From contig NZ_JAJAVQ010000001.1 in the NCBI RefSeq assembly GCF_020531985.1, positions 806,001 to 870,000 on the forward strand: a stretch of 64,000 nt of DNA, read 5' to 3'. This document shows, piece after piece, positions 1-7,994 of the stretch (positions are counted from its first letter, which is position 1; each line of letters opens with the position of its first letter). The DNA is from Rheinheimera aquimaris. Lineage in GTDB: Bacteria; Pseudomonadota; Gammaproteobacteria; Enterobacterales; Alteromonadaceae. The position numbers and the translations under genes are program-made. Under the pieces are notes generated by a model. The model was not told where the DNA came from, searched no databases, and was given only the letters and a program-made list of their open reading frames with translations.

Positions 1-283
1 TGCAGTACACCGGCCCGGTAAAACCGGCAGCAAGCAAATAGGGAATTCGCCCGACATGGTCAATATGGACATGGGTAACAATCAACGCTTTGATATGGTC
101 TATATCAAAGCCAATCTGCGGCGTATGCGCAGAGCCGGAAGCAGAGACCTCCGCGCCCTGAAATAGCCCGCAGTCAATTAATACCGCGTAGTCGTCACTG
201 ATGCGGTATTCATGGCAAGAGCCTGTAACGCCATCGACTGCGCCGTGATGAATAAACTGCGGGGTGTTATATAAAGCAGACAT
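1..283 (-). CDS. Metallo-beta-lactamase-fold RNase-like protein (beta-CASP type), 3' part cut by window edge
   Basis: Only the first 94 residues are present; the gene runs off the left edge. The metal-binding motif HVHIDH lies at residues 71-76, and the N-terminal segment GVTGSCH (residues 18-24) is typical of the YSH1-like (COG1236) RNA-processing metallo-beta-lactamases rather than of beta-lactamases proper. The ATG at 283 has a strong ribosome site (AGGAGA) six to eight bases upstream. It starts 13 bases after the initiating sugar transferase stops and could be co-transcribed with the polysaccharide operon, although a role in it is not implied. Family-level call; the beta-CASP domain itself is outside the window. 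Confidence 0.75.
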   Translation of the reverse strand, partial: MSALYNTPQFIHHGAVDGVTGSCHEYRISDDYAVLIDCGLFQGAEVSASGSAHTPQIGFDIDHIKALIVTHVHIDHVGRIPYLLAAGFTGPVYC

Positions 284-296
284 CCTGTCTCCTGTG

Positions 297-854
297 TTAG
301 TCCTTTTTTACACGGTCTCCACTGCCCTTACCGGCTACCGTCATGACGATATATTTAAAATAATTGCCCAGCGTCAGGCTTTGCAACATTTTAGCGTCTG
401 TTTCTGCCAATAACACAGGTGTCGACATATCAATATCATTAACTTGTGCCAGCCCGGTAATACCAGGGCGGGCTGTCAGCACACCACGTTGCTCGCGCTC
501 ATCTATCAGCTCTTGCTGATTAAACAAACATGGTCTTGGTCCCACCAGGCTCATGTCCCCCCACAATACATTCCACAATTGCGGCAGTTCATCGAGTTTG
601 GTTTTACGTAAAAAGCCGCCAAAAGGTGTAATAGCACTGCTACTGGCCAGATGGCTGGCAACATGCGCAGTGTCCGGTTTCATCGTGCGGAATTTTACCA
701 GCGTAAACGGCCTTTTATTGCGCCCTACCCGCTGCTGCCTGAAGATTGGCGAACCGGTATCGAACAGGCCAATAATTGTAAGTAAAATCAATACCGGAAA
801 ACCCAGCACTAAACCGCTCAGTGCAAAAACAATATCTAACAAACGGATTAACAT
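297..854 (-). CDS. Initiating polyprenyl-phosphate sugar-1-phosphate transferase (PglC/WbtL-like)
   Basis: A 185-residue minimal bacterial sugar transferase (PF02397). It has one N-terminal membrane-entering helix (about residues 5-29), KFRTM at 54-58, the catalytic Asp-Glu pair in KTKLDELPQLWN (D88, E89), VGPRP at 104-108 and ARPGITGLAQV near 128-138. It would transfer a sugar-1-phosphate from a UDP-sugar to undecaprenyl phosphate on the inner face of the cytoplasmic membrane, the first step of repeat-unit assembly. It lacks the N-terminal multi-helix domain of WbaP/WcaJ, so it is the short PglC-like form. Its start overlaps the end of the preceding reductase gene by 7 bases, the same pairing as WbpV-WbpL or WreQ-WreU, which suggests QuiNAc or FucNAc as first sugar (inference). 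Confidence 0.9.
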   Translation of the reverse strand: MLIRLLDIVFALSGLVLGFPVLILLTIIGLFDTGSPIFRQQRVGRNKRPFTLVKFRTMKPDTAHVASHLASSSAITPFGGFLRKTKLDELPQLWNVLWGDMSLVGPRPCLFNQQELIDEREQRGVLTARPGITGLAQVNDIDMSTPVLLAETDAKMLQSLTLGNYFKYIVMTVAGKGSGDRVKKD

Positions 855-1795
855 ATAACCTCATTAACAAAACAGCGCTTAATACCCTCTTCCATTGATA
901 CTGGCGGTTTCCAATTTAATGTTTCTTTCGTATGTGTTATATCAACCTGCAAATTACTGCATAACCTGTCAACTATGGCTTTTTTACCTATCAGTTTACC
1001 TGCCAGCGTTAGCCAGCTCACCGGAACCGGCAACAACCGGGGATGTTTACCTGCAGCTCTTGTCATCATCCTTAGTAATTCAGTGGTCGATACATCATTG
1101 TCATCACTCACCAAAAAAGTCTGGTTAGCTGCTTTTGGATGCTCAATACACGTCATGATGAGGTCTATAAGGTTATCAAGCGCAACCAGGCTACGTTTGT
1201 TATAAACTGCACCTAACGGAAGAGGTAAGTTTTTCTTAGCTAATTGAGTCAATTTACCAAAGTTTCCAGGAGCCCCCGGCCCATAAACAAGAGGGGGACG
1301 TATTATTACAGCTTCGATACCGGTTTCAGATGTAATCCTCCTCAAACCAATCTCAGCCTCCAGTTTTGACTGAGCATAATCCTCAACAGGCGCTGCCGGT
1401 TGTTCAATGTTGAACGGCTTATTATTACTGATACCGTTGACACCTACAGAACTAAGAAAAACAAAGCGCTTAACCCCAGCAGCTGCAGCAATACGAGCAA
1501 AATTAAGAGTTGCGTCTGTGTTTACCTTACGAAATTCTGCTAAAGGGTTTGTGACTTTATCGGAAATAACATGTGCTCTTGCAGCCAAATGCACAACACT
1601 AGTCACACCATTAAAATCCAGCTTACGCAATTGTTCAATGTCGAAGTCAGGGATGGTTTGCAACGAGGGAACGTTCAAACCCTCCGCTTTTTTGATATCT
1701 CTAAACACTGCAGTCACGTTGTGATTATGCTTGATCAGATAAGACATTAATGCCCTGCCAATAAAACCATTCGCTCCAGTAAGCATTATTTTCAT
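848..1795 (-). CDS. NAD-dependent nucleotide-sugar epimerase/C4-reductase (WbpV/WreQ-like)
   Basis: A 315-residue extended short-chain dehydrogenase. TGANGFIG at residues 6-13 is the NAD(P)-binding glycine motif; S115/S116, Y140 and K144 (YAQSK) form the catalytic set. Proteins of this length and type next to a PglC-like transferase are usually the C4-keto reductases that make UDP-N-acetylquinovosamine or fucosamine from the 4-keto intermediate. The 4,6-dehydratase (WbpM type) that would feed it is not in this window. Start ATG overlaps the stop of the upstream glycosyltransferase in an ATGA, so the two are translationally coupled. The exact product sugar cannot be read from sequence. Confidence 0.8.
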   Translation of the reverse strand: MKIMLTGANGFIGRALMSYLIKHNHNVTAVFRDIKKAEGLNVPSLQTIPDFDIEQLRKLDFNGVTSVVHLAARAHVISDKVTNPLAEFRKVNTDATLNFARIAAAAGVKRFVFLSSVGVNGISNNKPFNIEQPAAPVEDYAQSKLEAEIGLRRITSETGIEAVIIRPPLVYGPGAPGNFGKLTQLAKKNLPLPLGAVYNKRSLVALDNLIDLIMTCIEHPKAANQTFLVSDDNDVSTTELLRMMTRAAGKHPRLLPVPVSWLTLAGKLIGKKAIVDRLCSNLQVDITHTKETLNWKPPVSMEEGIKRCFVNEVIC

Positions 1796-2898
1796 GTACT
1801 CTTCACCACTTCCCGATAAACTTGTTCAGTGTCGCTGATCATTCGTTGCAGAGTAAAATATTGCAGATAGCGCTCACGCGCTGCGCGCCCCATATCCGCC
1901 CGTAGCAAAGCAGAAACTACTAGACTTTTCAAAGCATCTGACAACACACGATCGTCGTTCATAGGAACCAAAAAACCACATTTTTCATCAATTGTCTCAT
2001 GAACCCCACCCACATCTGACGCTATAATAGGCAATCCAAAACTCATCGCTTCTAAAATAGTAAGTGGTAATCCTTCCCAATGTGAAAGAAGGATGAAGAC
2101 ATCTGCGTTGGCCAGGCGCAGTGGAACATCACTCCGAGCACCGCTGAAAGTTACCTTATTACAAACGCCAAGCTTTTTACTAAGCAACTTAGCATTGGGT
2201 AGTTCAGGACCATCACCAACAAACTCAATATGACAGGGTAATGTTTTCAGTGTCGATAAAACTTTCAGCAATCGTTGCTGATCTTTAGGTTGTTCAAACC
2301 GTGCCACCATGATCAAACGGACAACCGGCTTTTCAGTATGATGCACAATCCCTGCCTCTTGAGCTTTGTCAGCAACACCATTATGAACCAGCGAGATATG
2401 TGATGCAGCGGAGACATCATTCTTAATAGCAAGTTTCCTATCGTACTCTGATACAGTAATAATTTTTCCCGCCAGCGGGGCAGCCCACCTCTCTAACCAC
2501 TTGTACAGAAAGCGCCTTTTGGCAGACACCCCTTCAGTAAAAGCCCAGCCATGAGCTGTAAAAACGCAGGGGGTCCCACTGGCTTTGCATGCCAGTCTAC
2601 CCAGCAAACCCGCTTTTGATGAATGCAAATGCACTAAATCTGGTTTGAACTTAGCAATAGCTTGCGTCAATTCAAAATAGGCTTTGACATCTTTCAATGG
2701 ATGAATCTGACGCACTAAAGACTGCACAGTGGAGATTGACAGATTTCTGGCTGCAGCCTGCTGATGCAGAATACCTGTTTCACCTGCAAGGATATGAACG
2801 TTGTATTTTTTTGCCTTTAACCCCACTGCTAAATCGAGCAGATGTACGCTGGCTCCGCCCATCACATCTGAGCGGGTAATAACAAAAAGAATATTCAA
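1792..2898 (-). CDS. Glycosyltransferase family 4 protein
   Basis: A 368-residue GT-B fold retaining glycosyltransferase. The N-terminal acceptor domain has the glycine-rich GGASVHLLDLA segment; the C-terminal donor domain has the E-x7-E region in HWEGLPLTILEAMSFGLP (about residues 273-290). It should add one sugar of the repeat unit on the cytoplasmic side. The start is TTG at 2898, with only a weak GAGTGA upstream; no nearby ATG fits the family N-terminus MNILFVIT. It is sandwiched between another GT4 and the C4-reductase, overlapping the latter by 4 bases. Donor and acceptor are not predictable. Confidence 0.88.
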   Translation of the reverse strand: MNILFVITRSDVMGGASVHLLDLAVGLKAKKYNVHILAGETGILHQQAAARNLSISTVQSLVRQIHPLKDVKAYFELTQAIAKFKPDLVHLHSSKAGLLGRLACKASGTPCVFTAHGWAFTEGVSAKRRFLYKWLERWAAPLAGKIITVSEYDRKLAIKNDVSAASHISLVHNGVADKAQEAGIVHHTEKPVVRLIMVARFEQPKDQQRLLKVLSTLKTLPCHIEFVGDGPELPNAKLLSKKLGVCNKVTFSGARSDVPLRLANADVFILLSHWEGLPLTILEAMSFGLPIIASDVGGVHETIDEKCGFLVPMNDDRVLSDALKSLVVSALLRADMGRAARERYLQYFTLQRMISDTEQVYREVVKST

Positions 2899-2908
2899 AC
2901 TGAATCAC

Positions 2909-4036
2909 TCAAAGAGTACTGGACCAGCTACGTTGATACGCAGCTACCATTTTTTCTACACCAAAATTGTCGACTATTCTAGAACGACACGCTGCACTGC
3001 GTTGTTGCCAAACAGACTTATCACTGTGAGCTTTAATTGCAGAAACAATGGCATCAGCTAACAACGTTGCATCACTAGCTGGCACTATCCATCCTGTATC
3101 AGCAACTATAATTGCAGCATCTCCAACATCAGTGCTAACGCATGGAGTTCCACATGCCATGGCTTCACAAATAACATTTGGGAAAGCTTCAGCTACAGAT
3201 GACAATATGTGGATATCAATAGCGTTCATGACAGCAGGAATGTCACTGCGTAACCCTATTAGCAACACTTCCTGATCAAGATTGTTGCTATTAATCCAAG
3301 TTCTTAATTGTGGGTTATCCTTCGTCATTTGATTCCCCACTAAACAACAACGAAAATTTAAACCTTGTTTCTTCACAATAGCTAAAGCATTAAGCAAGTT
3401 TTTATGATCTTTATTTGGATCAAATCGACCAACACAACCCAGCAGTACTTCAGTATCTTCATACTTAATCTCTGACAAAAAATCTGTCGCAAGATTAGAG
3501 TCTTGATTGAACTTTGAAAGCACGTATCCGTTATTAATTACCTCCATTATAGAGCGTCGGTAACCTAAACTAGCATGCACGCTCAATGCTTTGTCTGCAC
3601 AACAAATAATTTTGTAAGGCACGAAATAGCTTAGTAACGAACAAATTCTGGAAACAAGAATAGTAGATCGCTTACTCAACTCTGGGGTCAAAATACTATT
3701 TCTTATTCCCCAAAATACTTTTCTTACACCTGCCAGACGTGCTATCACTCCACCAATTAGGTCTGAGTGGTACATCCAAGTCTGAACGACATCAGGTCTG
3801 ACCTTTTTCAACAACCTGTACAGTTGGTACAACTTCTTAACAAGTAGTCCTTTCCCTTTCAAATCCAAACAGTAAACTTCGATGTTCTTTTCTTTCAGCA
3901 GACTGTAATAACGACCTTCATCAACTAGCGAAATGACTATATGCCTATTTTTTTGGTCATAAGTGCAAAGATTGAACAGAGATGTCTCAGCACCGCCGCT
4001 TTCCAATCCATTGATAATATGAACGATTGTTAACAC
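2909..4036 (-). CDS. Glycosyltransferase family 4 protein, GTG start
   Basis: A 375-residue GT-B glycosyltransferase with GLESGGAETSLFNL near the N-terminus and a donor-site motif NVICEAMACGTP in the C-terminal half. The open frame extends back to a TTG at 4090, but the GTG at 4036 has GAGGG four bases upstream and begins MLTIVHIINGLESGG, matching the usual start of the family, so 4036 is chosen. Its base composition is noticeably more A+T-rich than the rml genes. It lies downstream of an unusually long gap (4037-4333). Sugar specificity unknown. Confidence 0.85.
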   Translation of the reverse strand: MLTIVHIINGLESGGAETSLFNLCTYDQKNRHIVISLVDEGRYYSLLKEKNIEVYCLDLKGKGLLVKKLYQLYRLLKKVRPDVVQTWMYHSDLIGGVIARLAGVRKVFWGIRNSILTPELSKRSTILVSRICSLLSYFVPYKIICCADKALSVHASLGYRRSIMEVINNGYVLSKFNQDSNLATDFLSEIKYEDTEVLLGCVGRFDPNKDHKNLLNALAIVKKQGLNFRCCLVGNQMTKDNPQLRTWINSNNLDQEVLLIGLRSDIPAVMNAIDIHILSSVAEAFPNVICEAMACGTPCVSTDVGDAAIIVADTGWIVPASDATLLADAIVSAIKAHSDKSVWQQRSAACRSRIVDNFGVEKMVAAYQRSWSSTL

Positions 4037-4333
4037 TCTACCCTCATAAAAGTAAACTTCATATTTGTTTAACCAGGTACCCAATATCAAGTAAGAACAC
4101 TGGATAAGTGCGCAAGTAGTTAATCAGCCAGTTACGTTCAACATAAAAAACTTATTATTAAAGGAAACTGAATTCGCATATAACAGATATCTATTTATTT
4201 GCTGTCCTGTTTCGCGTGTTAACTCGTAAATAAATATTTTCATACGGTTTGAACTGGCTAGCCATGCAGCTAGAACCAAAATTCAGCTCCTTATCAGCTA
4301 AATGCATATAGTCTACAGGTTAACTCTACTAAC
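4037..4333. other. A+T-rich non-coding gap inside the polysaccharide operon
   Basis: About 300 bases separate the polymerase gene from the next glycosyltransferase, whereas neighbouring genes overlap or nearly touch. I see no convincing gene: the longest minus-strand frame with an ATG here is about 38 codons without a ribosome site. No strong promoter or hairpin terminator is apparent. It may be the scar of cassette exchange or hold a weak internal promoter (inference). Confidence 0.5.
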
Positions 4334-5275
4334 TCAATTAGCTGAAAAACCCATTAACGGTTGTGAATATTTAACCAGCATGAGCGCAGCGTTAAAAGCA
4401 AGAAGAATAGTTAATACCATAATTCTTCGCCAGCCAGTAGTAGCAAGGGCAGCAAGTAAAACCAATAACACACCACTTTCAAACACCCGACCAGCGATAG
4501 GTGTAAAAAAATAGGATGCCAGATAAAAAATAAGAACTCCCATTGCGATAGTATGCTGATGCAGAAAACGTCTGCCTTGAAGTAATAAAATAGCCAACAC
4601 AACACTCCAGAATAAAAAGCCGACTCCAGATGCAGCTTCGTCCATCACAGCTGTTGTTTTTGCCTGACGCGCACCAATAATTGCTGCTAGTTGGGTAACC
4701 AGTAACGCAAGAGAGAGCGAGACGGCGGAATACAGCAGCAATCTAACATCAGGAGCGGTCCTTAGCTTTTTTAAAATCCAGCCGCCTAACATTATGGCAA
4801 TAATGATAAAAAAACTTGAGTGAATGAATGGCGATAAACCTATAAAAAATATCTTTTTTTTTCTGCCGGTGCAGTACCAACCCAGCATAAATACCGCAAT
4901 ACCAAGTCCTTGTCTGAGATGAACTACAAAATTTTTCATCACCTGCGGAAAAATCAGTATTAATAATAACCAGAAAAAATTCTTCGGGTTATTTATCAAA
5001 AGCAGGTAAGACACTATAAAGGCGCTAAAAAAAATTATAATTCTGACGACTACTTCGTCGTCAAAGACAAGACCCAACGCTGAATTAATCGCTAGCCAGA
5101 CCGGCTCATTTGCGATCAAAGAGGACACACCTTGGCCCGCATGTCTCGCAATAATCAGTGGCGAAACGCGGGCCATTTCCAGATAATTGTCCCTATCCAT
5201 CACGCCTTCCATAGGCGCAGATGCCAACAGAGCCGCATAAATAAGCGATATAAACAGCGTAACGAGCTTTCTCAT
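4334..5275 (-). CDS. EpsG-family membrane protein, probable O-antigen/capsule polymerase (Wzy-like)
   Basis: A 313-residue polytopic membrane protein with about nine to ten hydrophobic segments. The VHLRQGLGIAVFMLGW segment and the following SPFIHSSFFI segment are the hallmark Arg-Gln-Gly and His-Ser motifs of the EpsG family (PF14897), whose members occupy the Wzy position in many O-antigen and exopolysaccharide loci. It would join lipid-linked repeat units in the periplasm. It is the only polymerase candidate in the cluster, next to the Wzx flippase and glycosyltransferases. ATG at 5275; the upstream glycosyltransferase stops 17 bases before. Polymerase function is inferred from family and context. 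Confidence 0.75.
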   Translation of the reverse strand: MRKLVTLFISLIYAALLASAPMEGVMDRDNYLEMARVSPLIIARHAGQGVSSLIANEPVWLAINSALGLVFDDEVVVRIIIFFSAFIVSYLLLINNPKNFFWLLLILIFPQVMKNFVVHLRQGLGIAVFMLGWYCTGRKKKIFFIGLSPFIHSSFFIIIAIMLGGWILKKLRTAPDVRLLLYSAVSLSLALLVTQLAAIIGARQAKTTAVMDEAASGVGFLFWSVVLAILLLQGRRFLHQHTIAMGVLIFYLASYFFTPIAGRVFESGVLLVLLAALATTGWRRIMVLTILLAFNAALMLVKYSQPLMGFSAN

Positions 5276-5292
5276 TTAATTCTTAGCCATCG

Positions 5293-6585
5293 TCATACGC
5301 TATTTTCCCTGACTCGCTCAGAAAGCGAACTGTTACTTAGCCTTGCCTTTAGAGATGACATAAATAAACTAGCCGAATAACAAAACCTGGTTAAGAAAGG
5401 AAGGCGCCCGAATACACTTTTGGCATCGAGGGTATAACAGGGAATACGATCAAAATTGTCTACACATTTTGCCATCGAGAATTCTTTAGCTTTGTCGATA
5501 TGACGCTGAGATAAAGATACTCTCGCATCAGCTGGCAATTTGCTATAACTTTGCAGCACTTCCACTATAGGTCTCTTGGCATACAAACCATCTTCGTTGT
5601 ACGAAAACCCATCTAGCTCTGCAAGAAAGCCATAGGTTTCTGCTAAAGCGGTATTTTCAATACCTACAATAGCACTTACACCGAGACCTGCCGCCTGAAC
5701 GATGGCCGAGCCTGAACCGATAAAAATATCATAGGACGATACTACTTCAGAAAAGCGGTCATAATCTAATATGCCTTTGAGATTTATATGTTTTTGCAGA
5801 CCTTGCTCAGAGATCTTTTTCTTCATGTCCGGCTCAAGTGGGCCATCACCGTATATATCGTATTCAACTGCAATACCATCTTGCAAAAGCTTGGCAACCA
5901 CATCAATCATGTGCAGATTATATGTTTTGAATGGTACCAGCCTGCCGACAGAAACCAGCTTCAGAGAATTACCGCTGCCCTGAGGCTGAGATATCTGCTT
6001 CAGGTCGGTATCAGACGACTCGATAACACCCAGCGGGAACAAGTTTACTGCCTGGAACGATTGTCCACTAACTTTCTCGTATAACGGCACCATCGACTCA
6101 TTGAAAAAAATGATGCTACTTTTACTGATTTTATCGAAAAACAATGATCTGTTTTTCCGCTCAAAATAGGGCAGAGCCCGCCCCCCCCAGCTGAACTCGA
6201 GCGAATGATAGACGCCAATAGTGAATTTAACCTCTGCTGGCAAATACTTTGAAATATGAGCATAAAAATAAGCTGATATGCCTGAGGTTGCATGAACATG
6301 TTCAATATTTTTCAGCAACTTAGCTAACTCTGGCTTTATTGGCAATAATAACGACAAGTGAAAAGGAAAATACCGCGCGAGTACCCTTGGCAAGCGGGTA
6401 AGATCCGGTAAAAATAACAAAGTTGCATACTTTCTGGCTTCCATCACCAAACCGCTGTCACTTCTGTGCTCTGCGGACAGCAAGATAATTACGGTAGTTT
6501 TATTTTCCGCTGCACGCTGTTTTGCCATCCTTAAAATGAAGGTTTCGACACCTCCCATTGCCAGTGAGCCGTGAACAAAAAGCAT
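5293..6585 (-). CDS. Glycosyltransferase (GT4-like) with G8 tract
   Basis: A 430-residue GT-B type protein. The N-terminal GSLAMGGVETFILRMA is typical of GT4 acceptor domains, and VSVGRLVPFKTYNLHMIDVV begins the donor domain. The expected Glu-rich donor loop is altered: where relatives have an E-x7-E (or a G-x-G-x-x-x-x-E-A-A variant), this one reads GSGSAIVQAAGLGVSAI, with Gln in place of the conserved Glu. The coding strand contains a run of eight G (plus-strand C8 at 6181-6188) encoding Trp-Gly-Gly, a site prone to slippage. ATG at 6585 begins 3 bases after the flippase stop. Confidence 0.8.
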   Translation of the reverse strand: MLFVHGSLAMGGVETFILRMAKQRAAENKTTVIILLSAEHRSDSGLVMEARKYATLLFLPDLTRLPRVLARYFPFHLSLLLPIKPELAKLLKNIEHVHATSGISAYFYAHISKYLPAEVKFTIGVYHSLEFSWGGRALPYFERKNRSLFFDKISKSSIIFFNESMVPLYEKVSGQSFQAVNLFPLGVIESSDTDLKQISQPQGSGNSLKLVSVGRLVPFKTYNLHMIDVVAKLLQDGIAVEYDIYGDGPLEPDMKKKISEQGLQKHINLKGILDYDRFSEVVSSYDIFIGSGSAIVQAAGLGVSAIVGIENTALAETYGFLAELDGFSYNEDGLYAKRPIVEVLQSYSKLPADARVSLSQRHIDKAKEFSMAKCVDNFDRIPCYTLDAKSVFGRLPFLTRFCYSASLFMSSLKARLSNSSLSERVRENSV

Positions 6586-6587
6586 AG

Positions 6588-7994
6588 TTAAAATATTCCG
6601 TGTTTTAGCTCTTTGAGCTTAGGTAGCACATCTCTATATAAGTACAACAGAAACACGGCAAAAGAAGACCACATCACCATGTAGTAAACCGTATTTTCCG
6701 TTATTGCCAGAGCCTGCACTATACAGCCAGTCAATGTCAGCATCATACTCAGATATAGCCTTGCTGTGGGCTGGGTGCACCATAAGCGCCAGGATAGTTC
6801 AGTTTTAAAGAGCAAATAGATCCCCGTTGATACAGCTGTAGCAACAGCAGCTCCGCCAGCCCCGAATAACGGAATTAACCAAACATTTAAACCAATATTT
6901 ACAATCAACGCAGCAACCGTAACCGCCGGTAAGTACTTTGTTGCCCGAGACACACTTATACCAATACCAGACACCTCAGAAATCATCAGAAAAAGTGGCT
7001 GAATCATGCAGGCCGCTATAATAAATTCTACTGCAAAGTAATCTTGCGGCAAAAAATACGGTAATAACCACGCAAAACTGCCAACCAAAGCGATCAGTAA
7101 AAACGATATTAGCTGTAACACCGCGGATACCGTGCAAACACGTTCCAGTTGCACCCCTTCGGCAACCCAGCGATATATAGTTGGGTGCCATACCGTCGAA
7201 AATATCTGCTGGAACAGCATCGCAACGCCGGCGAACCCTGCTGCAATTGCATACAAACCAACATCCGCAAATGATGCATAGTGTGCAAGCATCAACCGAT
7301 CAACATAGGTCAACCCCCAAAAAGCTATACCGTTAAGCACCAGTGGCAACCCAAAACTAAGCAGCGGACGCAAACCTTTAAATGGTAGCTGGGCAGTCAT
7401 AGCACGCTTTAGCACTTGGGCCAGAAAAACTGACATTACAGCTATCGCCAGAAACCAACTTAGCACTTGCATAAACAGCAACGTCTGCAGAGACTGAAAT
7501 TGCAGGTAGAAATAGGCGCATAGCACGAAAGATAAAAAGAATAATTTTGGAAATACCTTCGTCACAGAATAAGCGACGGCCCATTCCTGCATTCTTATGA
7601 AAACTGAGAAAAATCGCTCCAGATAAAGTGCAAAACATCCGGCAAGCGCCAAATAAAAGTAGCCCCTGCTATCTATGCCAAAGAAAAACATGCCTGCTGA
7701 CTGATGAAAATACGCAATAAGACAACAAACACAAGCAAGCAATACTAAGCCAGGTAGTAGGCAAATCTTTGCAAGCCCGTATTTGTCTTCAACCTCGTTG
7801 AATTCTCTGACATAGGATTGATCGAGCCCAAGGCTAAACACCACAGCCATCAGTGAACAGGCAACCTGAAGCATAACCAGCTTGCCAATATCCTCCTGTG
7901 AGAAGCTCCACGCTAACGCTGGCAAAGTGGCAAAACTCAATATAGCGCTTAAAGCAGAGCCGGATGCGTATCCCAGCAGAGTCCTCAACCTCAA
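6588..7994 (-). CDS. wzx: Oligosaccharide flippase (Wzx), TTG start
   Basis: A 468-residue protein with roughly 12-14 membrane segments, characteristic of the polysaccharide-specific MOP exporters (Wzx/RfbX). It would flip undecaprenyl-linked repeat units across the cytoplasmic membrane. The frame opens with TTG at 7994, overlapping the TGA of the aminotransferase gene in TTGA; there is no ATG near the N-terminus, so TTG (7994 or 7988) is the likely start. It is followed 2 bases later by a glycosyltransferase gene. Family is clear from topology and context; substrate is not predictable. Confidence 0.85.
   Translation of the reverse strand: MRLRTLLGYASGSALSAILSFATLPALAWSFSQEDIGKLVMLQVACSLMAVVFSLGLDQSYVREFNEVEDKYGLAKICLLPGLVLLACVCCLIAYFHQSAGMFFFGIDSRGYFYLALAGCFALYLERFFSVFIRMQEWAVAYSVTKVFPKLFFLSFVLCAYFYLQFQSLQTLLFMQVLSWFLAIAVMSVFLAQVLKRAMTAQLPFKGLRPLLSFGLPLVLNGIAFWGLTYVDRLMLAHYASFADVGLYAIAAGFAGVAMLFQQIFSTVWHPTIYRWVAEGVQLERVCTVSAVLQLISFLLIALVGSFAWLLPYFLPQDYFAVEFIIAACMIQPLFLMISEVSGIGISVSRATKYLPAVTVAALIVNIGLNVWLIPLFGAGGAAVATAVSTGIYLLFKTELSWRLWCTQPTARLYLSMMLTLTGCIVQALAITENTVYYMVMWSSFAVFLLYLYRDVLPKLKELKHGIF

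Noticed and set aside
4037..4333. Minus-strand 38-codon ATG frame in the gap
   Set aside because: No ribosome site, no similarity recognised, and composition like the surrounding non-coding DNA.
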